6,766 nt of DNA from Rhodospirillales bacterium (GTDB taxonomy: Bacteria > Pseudomonadota > Alphaproteobacteria > Rhodospirillales > 2-02-FULL-58-16): the NCBI GenBank assembly GCA_021775195.1, contig JAJFIG010000093.1, positions 1 to 6,766 of the forward strand, written 5' to 3'. Numbering within the stretch: the first letter of the stretch is position 1; each line of letters starts with the position of its first letter. The notes beneath the pieces are model-generated. The model did no database searches. It saw only the letters and a list, made by a program, of their open reading frames with translations, and was not told the DNA's origin. This document shows positions 4,864 to 6,766 of this stretch, piece after piece. Position numbers and translations under genes: made by a program.

Positions 4864-4940
4864 GAATGTCCGCAAAGGGTCAACAACGGTGGTGTGAGGC
4901 GGTCCGCGCGAACGTCCGCATATTGATCCGCAAGCGGACC
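4864..4940. repeat. Dispersed intergenic repeat, copy 2
   Basis: This aligns without gaps to 941-1017 (60 of 77 identities by hand count). It keeps the perfect dyad TCCGC-AA-GCGGA at 4927-4938, and GTCCGC/GCGGAC arms allow an alternative hairpin. It begins directly after the terminator T-tract and lies between two convergent genes. Confidence 0.7.
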
Positions 4941-4957
4941 CTGCCTGAAATCGGAGC

Positions 4958-4975
4958 TGTCCGGCAAAGGGCTAA
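4958..4975. repeat. Possible third, partial repeat unit
   Basis: TGTCCGGCAAAGGGCTAA at 4958-4975 resembles TGTCCGCAAAGGGTCAA at 4867-4883 inside the second repeat copy, with one insertion and a C/T swap. It may be the start of another unit, and it runs into the hspQ stop codon. The similarity is short and could be chance. Confidence 0.35.
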
Positions 4976-5289
4976 TGAGCCTGCTGACGTAGAATATAGC
5001 GCTCTCCATCGAAGCCGCTGAACAGACTGTCGGCAAACGGGTGGAGGATTCTCCGTGGTGCGTCCGCAGGCTCCAGGTTCCGCTCGGCGACATAGGTCGT
5101 ATGCGTGGCTTCATTCACCAGCACATGGTACCAGGGTTCGTCCTTCGGGGGGCGTGAGCGCGCGACCTGATCGTACCATTCATCGCTCCCCTGAAAGGTC
5201 GGATCGACATCGAAAACGACCCCGATGTAGTCAAACAGCTTGTGGTGAATGATCTGCCCGACCTGGAATTCTGCTTGGTGCTTCGACAT
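4972..5289 (-). CDS. hspQ: Heat shock protein HspQ (YccV family)
   Basis: This encodes 105 residues, the length of E. coli HspQ. The family pattern is clear: FQVGQIIHHKLFDYIGVVFD at the start, DEWYDQVARSRPPKDEPWYH, VLVNEATHTTYVAERNL, then a tail ending near FDGERYILRQ. HspQ is a small beta-barrel protein known in enterobacteria to bind hemimethylated DNA, to lower DnaA levels and to act as a specificity factor and substrate of Lon protease. The gene follows the fusion gene by 78 bases on the same strand and converges with PEP-CTERM gene 2. No heat-shock promoter is obvious in that gap, and the ribosome-binding site is weak, so it could be co-transcribed. Confidence 0.94.
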   Translation of the reverse strand: MSKHQAEFQVGQIIHHKLFDYIGVVFDVDPTFQGSDEWYDQVARSRPPKDEPWYHVLVNEATHTTYVAERNLEPADAPRRILHPFADSLFSGFDGERYILRQQAH

Positions 5290-5367
5290 GGGGAACTACC
5301 GATCCTGCATCAGAGGTTGTCCAAAGACGATCCATTGGGTCGCGGCGGCGATCGAGCGGTCACTATG

Positions 5368-6702
5368 TCATTGCGGTTTCGTCCCGATCGCACAGTGGGC
5401 TGGGTGCATGATAGAGAATGTCCTGTCGGCGATGGCCGTTGATTTAGCGGCAAGCCATGTTGCCTTCTCCTCGTCGTTCAAATGAGACAACGAGATTGGC
5501 TCGTAGTAAGCCCCCAGCGCGGCGCTGCCGTGAAAGGTGGGATAGGCGATAATTTCTTCGAGACCGGCCGCCCGCAGCCTCTGCATCAAACTCGCATCAG
5601 CGCAGCCGGCAGGCGCGACTTGTCGAATCGGCGCCTCGGCTTTGGCCTTGATCTCAGGATCTACCGGAATATTCCACAATACTTGCATATCGCAGGCCCG
5701 TACCTTGATCATGACCCGCCCCCCGGGTCTAACGACACGGACCATTTCGCTGATTGCCTTGTCGGCGTCGCATTCCTCGATCACGGTGACGGAAAGCACG
5801 ATATCGAACGTATTATCGGAATATGGGAGTTCCTCGGCGTTTCCTTGTTCGAATTTGATTGCATCGCCCAACCCTTCACTTTCGCTCAATGCCTGGGCTT
5901 CGCTCAAAAGAAATGGGTTCAAGTCCAATGCCGTAACTGGTGTCGCGCAGAGCTGCTCGCGGGCGAGCCAGCGGCAGATGACGCCGGTCCCGCAACCAAC
6001 TTCAAGCAGATGGTTCGTTGAGTGAACCTGGGCGTCGTCAAGCATTCCCCGCAAAACACGACGGTAGCTTGGGTCGCTGCCGCGGCCTTCGAAAACCGCT
6101 ACCGCGCCGAGATTCGGTCCGCCCAAGCGAACGACCGCGAAATTCTCTGCAAGACGATCGACAACTGGATTCCATTGAGACGGCGCAATCATTGCCGGAA
6201 ACAGTAGAACTGCCGGCCCCTCGCCCGCGATGTTGAAGGTAATGCCACCGGCCGCGCCTTGCCGCTCGGCGCCAGCTAACCGCGTAGCCGGTCGCGTTTG
6301 CTCTTGGCGTGCCAGGAATTCAAGCATAGCCCCCGCGATGCGATCGGCATGATCGGCGGCCATGTCGGTCCATACTGCCGCAGCATAATCGGGAAATTCG
6401 ACGATCTCGGAACCGGATACATGGGGTTTCGCGTGTTGCATGGCCTCGCCGGCCAGACCTGCGTCGCCGGAAAAAATCAGCAAGCGCTCGGTAATTAAAG
6501 ACAGCGCATCGAGCGGGAACCGTGAAGCATTCAGCAGCGTCAGTGATGACATGGCATTTGGATTGGCGGACATCAGCGCCGCCAACTCCATTGGCGCGGA
6601 AGTCCCGAAATGTGCCGCACGAACGCCCAAATTCCGCATCAGGATGCCGATCCGGTCGGTAACCGTAATATCGGCATCGCCAAGTCCAGACTTTTCAGAC
6701 AT
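5368..6702 (-). CDS. Alpha/beta-hydrolase-like and SAM methyltransferase fusion, probably 5'-truncated
   Basis: This encodes 444 residues from the ATG at 6702. Residues 1-135 resemble the C-terminal half of an alpha/beta hydrolase: a helix, the nucleophile elbow GTSAP (33-37), LTLLN, and LLIFSGD (74-80). The usual cap insert is nearly absent and no His is seen at the expected place (FPDYAAAVW, 103-111). Residues 153-205 (ITFNIAGEGPAVLLFP...SQWNPVVDRLAENF) resemble the N-terminal strands of a second hydrolase copy. Residues 230-340 are a class I methyltransferase: LEVGCGTG (233-240), acidic D260, GNAEELPYSD, FDIVLSVTVIEE and VRPGGRV (324-330). The substrate is unknown. SEKSG at the start resembles the piece after the GxGxS turn of hydrolases, so about half a domain is probably missing upstream, where the contig ends in G-runs; no stop or ribosome-binding site precedes the ATG. 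Confidence 0.82.
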   Translation of the reverse strand: MSEKSGLGDADITVTDRIGILMRNLGVRAAHFGTSAPMELAALMSANPNAMSSLTLLNASRFPLDALSLITERLLIFSGDAGLAGEAMQHAKPHVSGSEIVEFPDYAAAVWTDMAADHADRIAGAMLEFLARQEQTRPATRLAGAERQGAAGGITFNIAGEGPAVLLFPAMIAPSQWNPVVDRLAENFAVVRLGGPNLGAVAVFEGRGSDPSYRRVLRGMLDDAQVHSTNHLLEVGCGTGVICRWLAREQLCATPVTALDLNPFLLSEAQALSESEGLGDAIKFEQGNAEELPYSDNTFDIVLSVTVIEECDADKAISEMVRVVRPGGRVMIKVRACDMQVLWNIPVDPEIKAKAEAPIRQVAPAGCADASLMQRLRAAGLEEIIAYPTFHGSAALGAYYEPISLSHLNDEEKATWLAAKSTAIADRTFSIMHPAHCAIGTKPQ

Positions 6703-6705
6703 TAA

Positions 6706-6766
6706 GCGCGCCCCCCCGGGGGAGCGGGGGGCCGGGGGGGGTCGGGGGGGGCGGGGGGGGGGCGCG
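6706..6766. other. Low-complexity G-run contig end, probable artefact
   Basis: The last 61 bases are almost only G and C, with G-runs of 5-10 broken by single bases. The first 11 bases from 6707 (CGCGCCCCCCC) are the exact reverse complement of the last 11 (6756-6766). Such sequence is typical of no-signal poly-G reads or a fold-back at a contig end, not of the moderate-GC genome next to it. It should not be used to define the 5' end of the adjacent gene. Confidence 0.75.

Noticed and set aside
5482..6021. Plus-strand frame of 179 codons
   Set aside because: It is antisense to the methyltransferase domain, whose motifs are clear on the minus strand.

Overview
The window looks like a chromosomal contig end from a Gram-negative proteobacterium, most likely an alphaproteobacterium. 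The reasons are moderately high GC, a CopA/CopB copper pair, HspQ, a YaiI-family protein, and two PEP-CTERM proteins, which occur in exopolysaccharide-producing Gram-negatives that carry an exosortase. The lineage is an inference from gene content. No rRNA, tRNA, CRISPR array, transposase or phage gene is visible.

Layout. Bases 1-895 hold the end of a multicopper oxidase (copA-like) coupled by ATGA to copB. Bases 896-1496 hold no gene. They contain a dispersed repeat (941-1017), a long hairpin (1051-1086), three copies of a 19-bp motif and a near-perfect sigma-54 promoter, followed by PEP-CTERM gene 1 (1497-2312) and a strong bidirectional terminator. Bases 2401-3518 form a compact minus-strand operon transcribed yaiI-like -> ridA-like -> GIY-YIG. 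Bases 3519-4137 hold no gene. The first 180 or so are plain upstream sequence of that operon, and the rest is a second three-motif array with a sigma-54 promoter, driving PEP-CTERM gene 2 (4138-4794). That gene is followed by a related terminator and a second copy of the dispersed repeat. Bases 4972-6702 hold hspQ and a hydrolase/methyltransferase fusion gene on the minus strand. The last 61 bases (6706-6766) are G-homopolymer sequence that looks like an assembly artefact.

Main result. The regulatory regions of the two PEP-CTERM genes are collinear at a constant offset of 2588 bp from the first motif to the promoter. Motif starts are 107 and 112 bp apart in both, and the last motif starts 83 bp before the -24 GG in both. 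The terminators are related too (27 of 31 positions), while the encoded proteins share only the signal peptide plan and the PEP-CTERM anchor. This looks like a duplicated control cassette carrying different cargo, probably run by an NtrC-type activator and RpoN. PrsR, the activator associated with PEP-CTERM systems, is the natural candidate but is not in this window.

Cargo. Protein 1 resembles the LecA (PA-IL) calcium-dependent lectin fold joined to a PEP-CTERM anchor, so it may be a sugar-binding protein sorted with exopolysaccharide. Protein 2 carries a beta-rich module common in PEP-CTERM proteins. No exosortase or exopolysaccharide genes are present, so sorting and regulation must be supplied from elsewhere in the genome.
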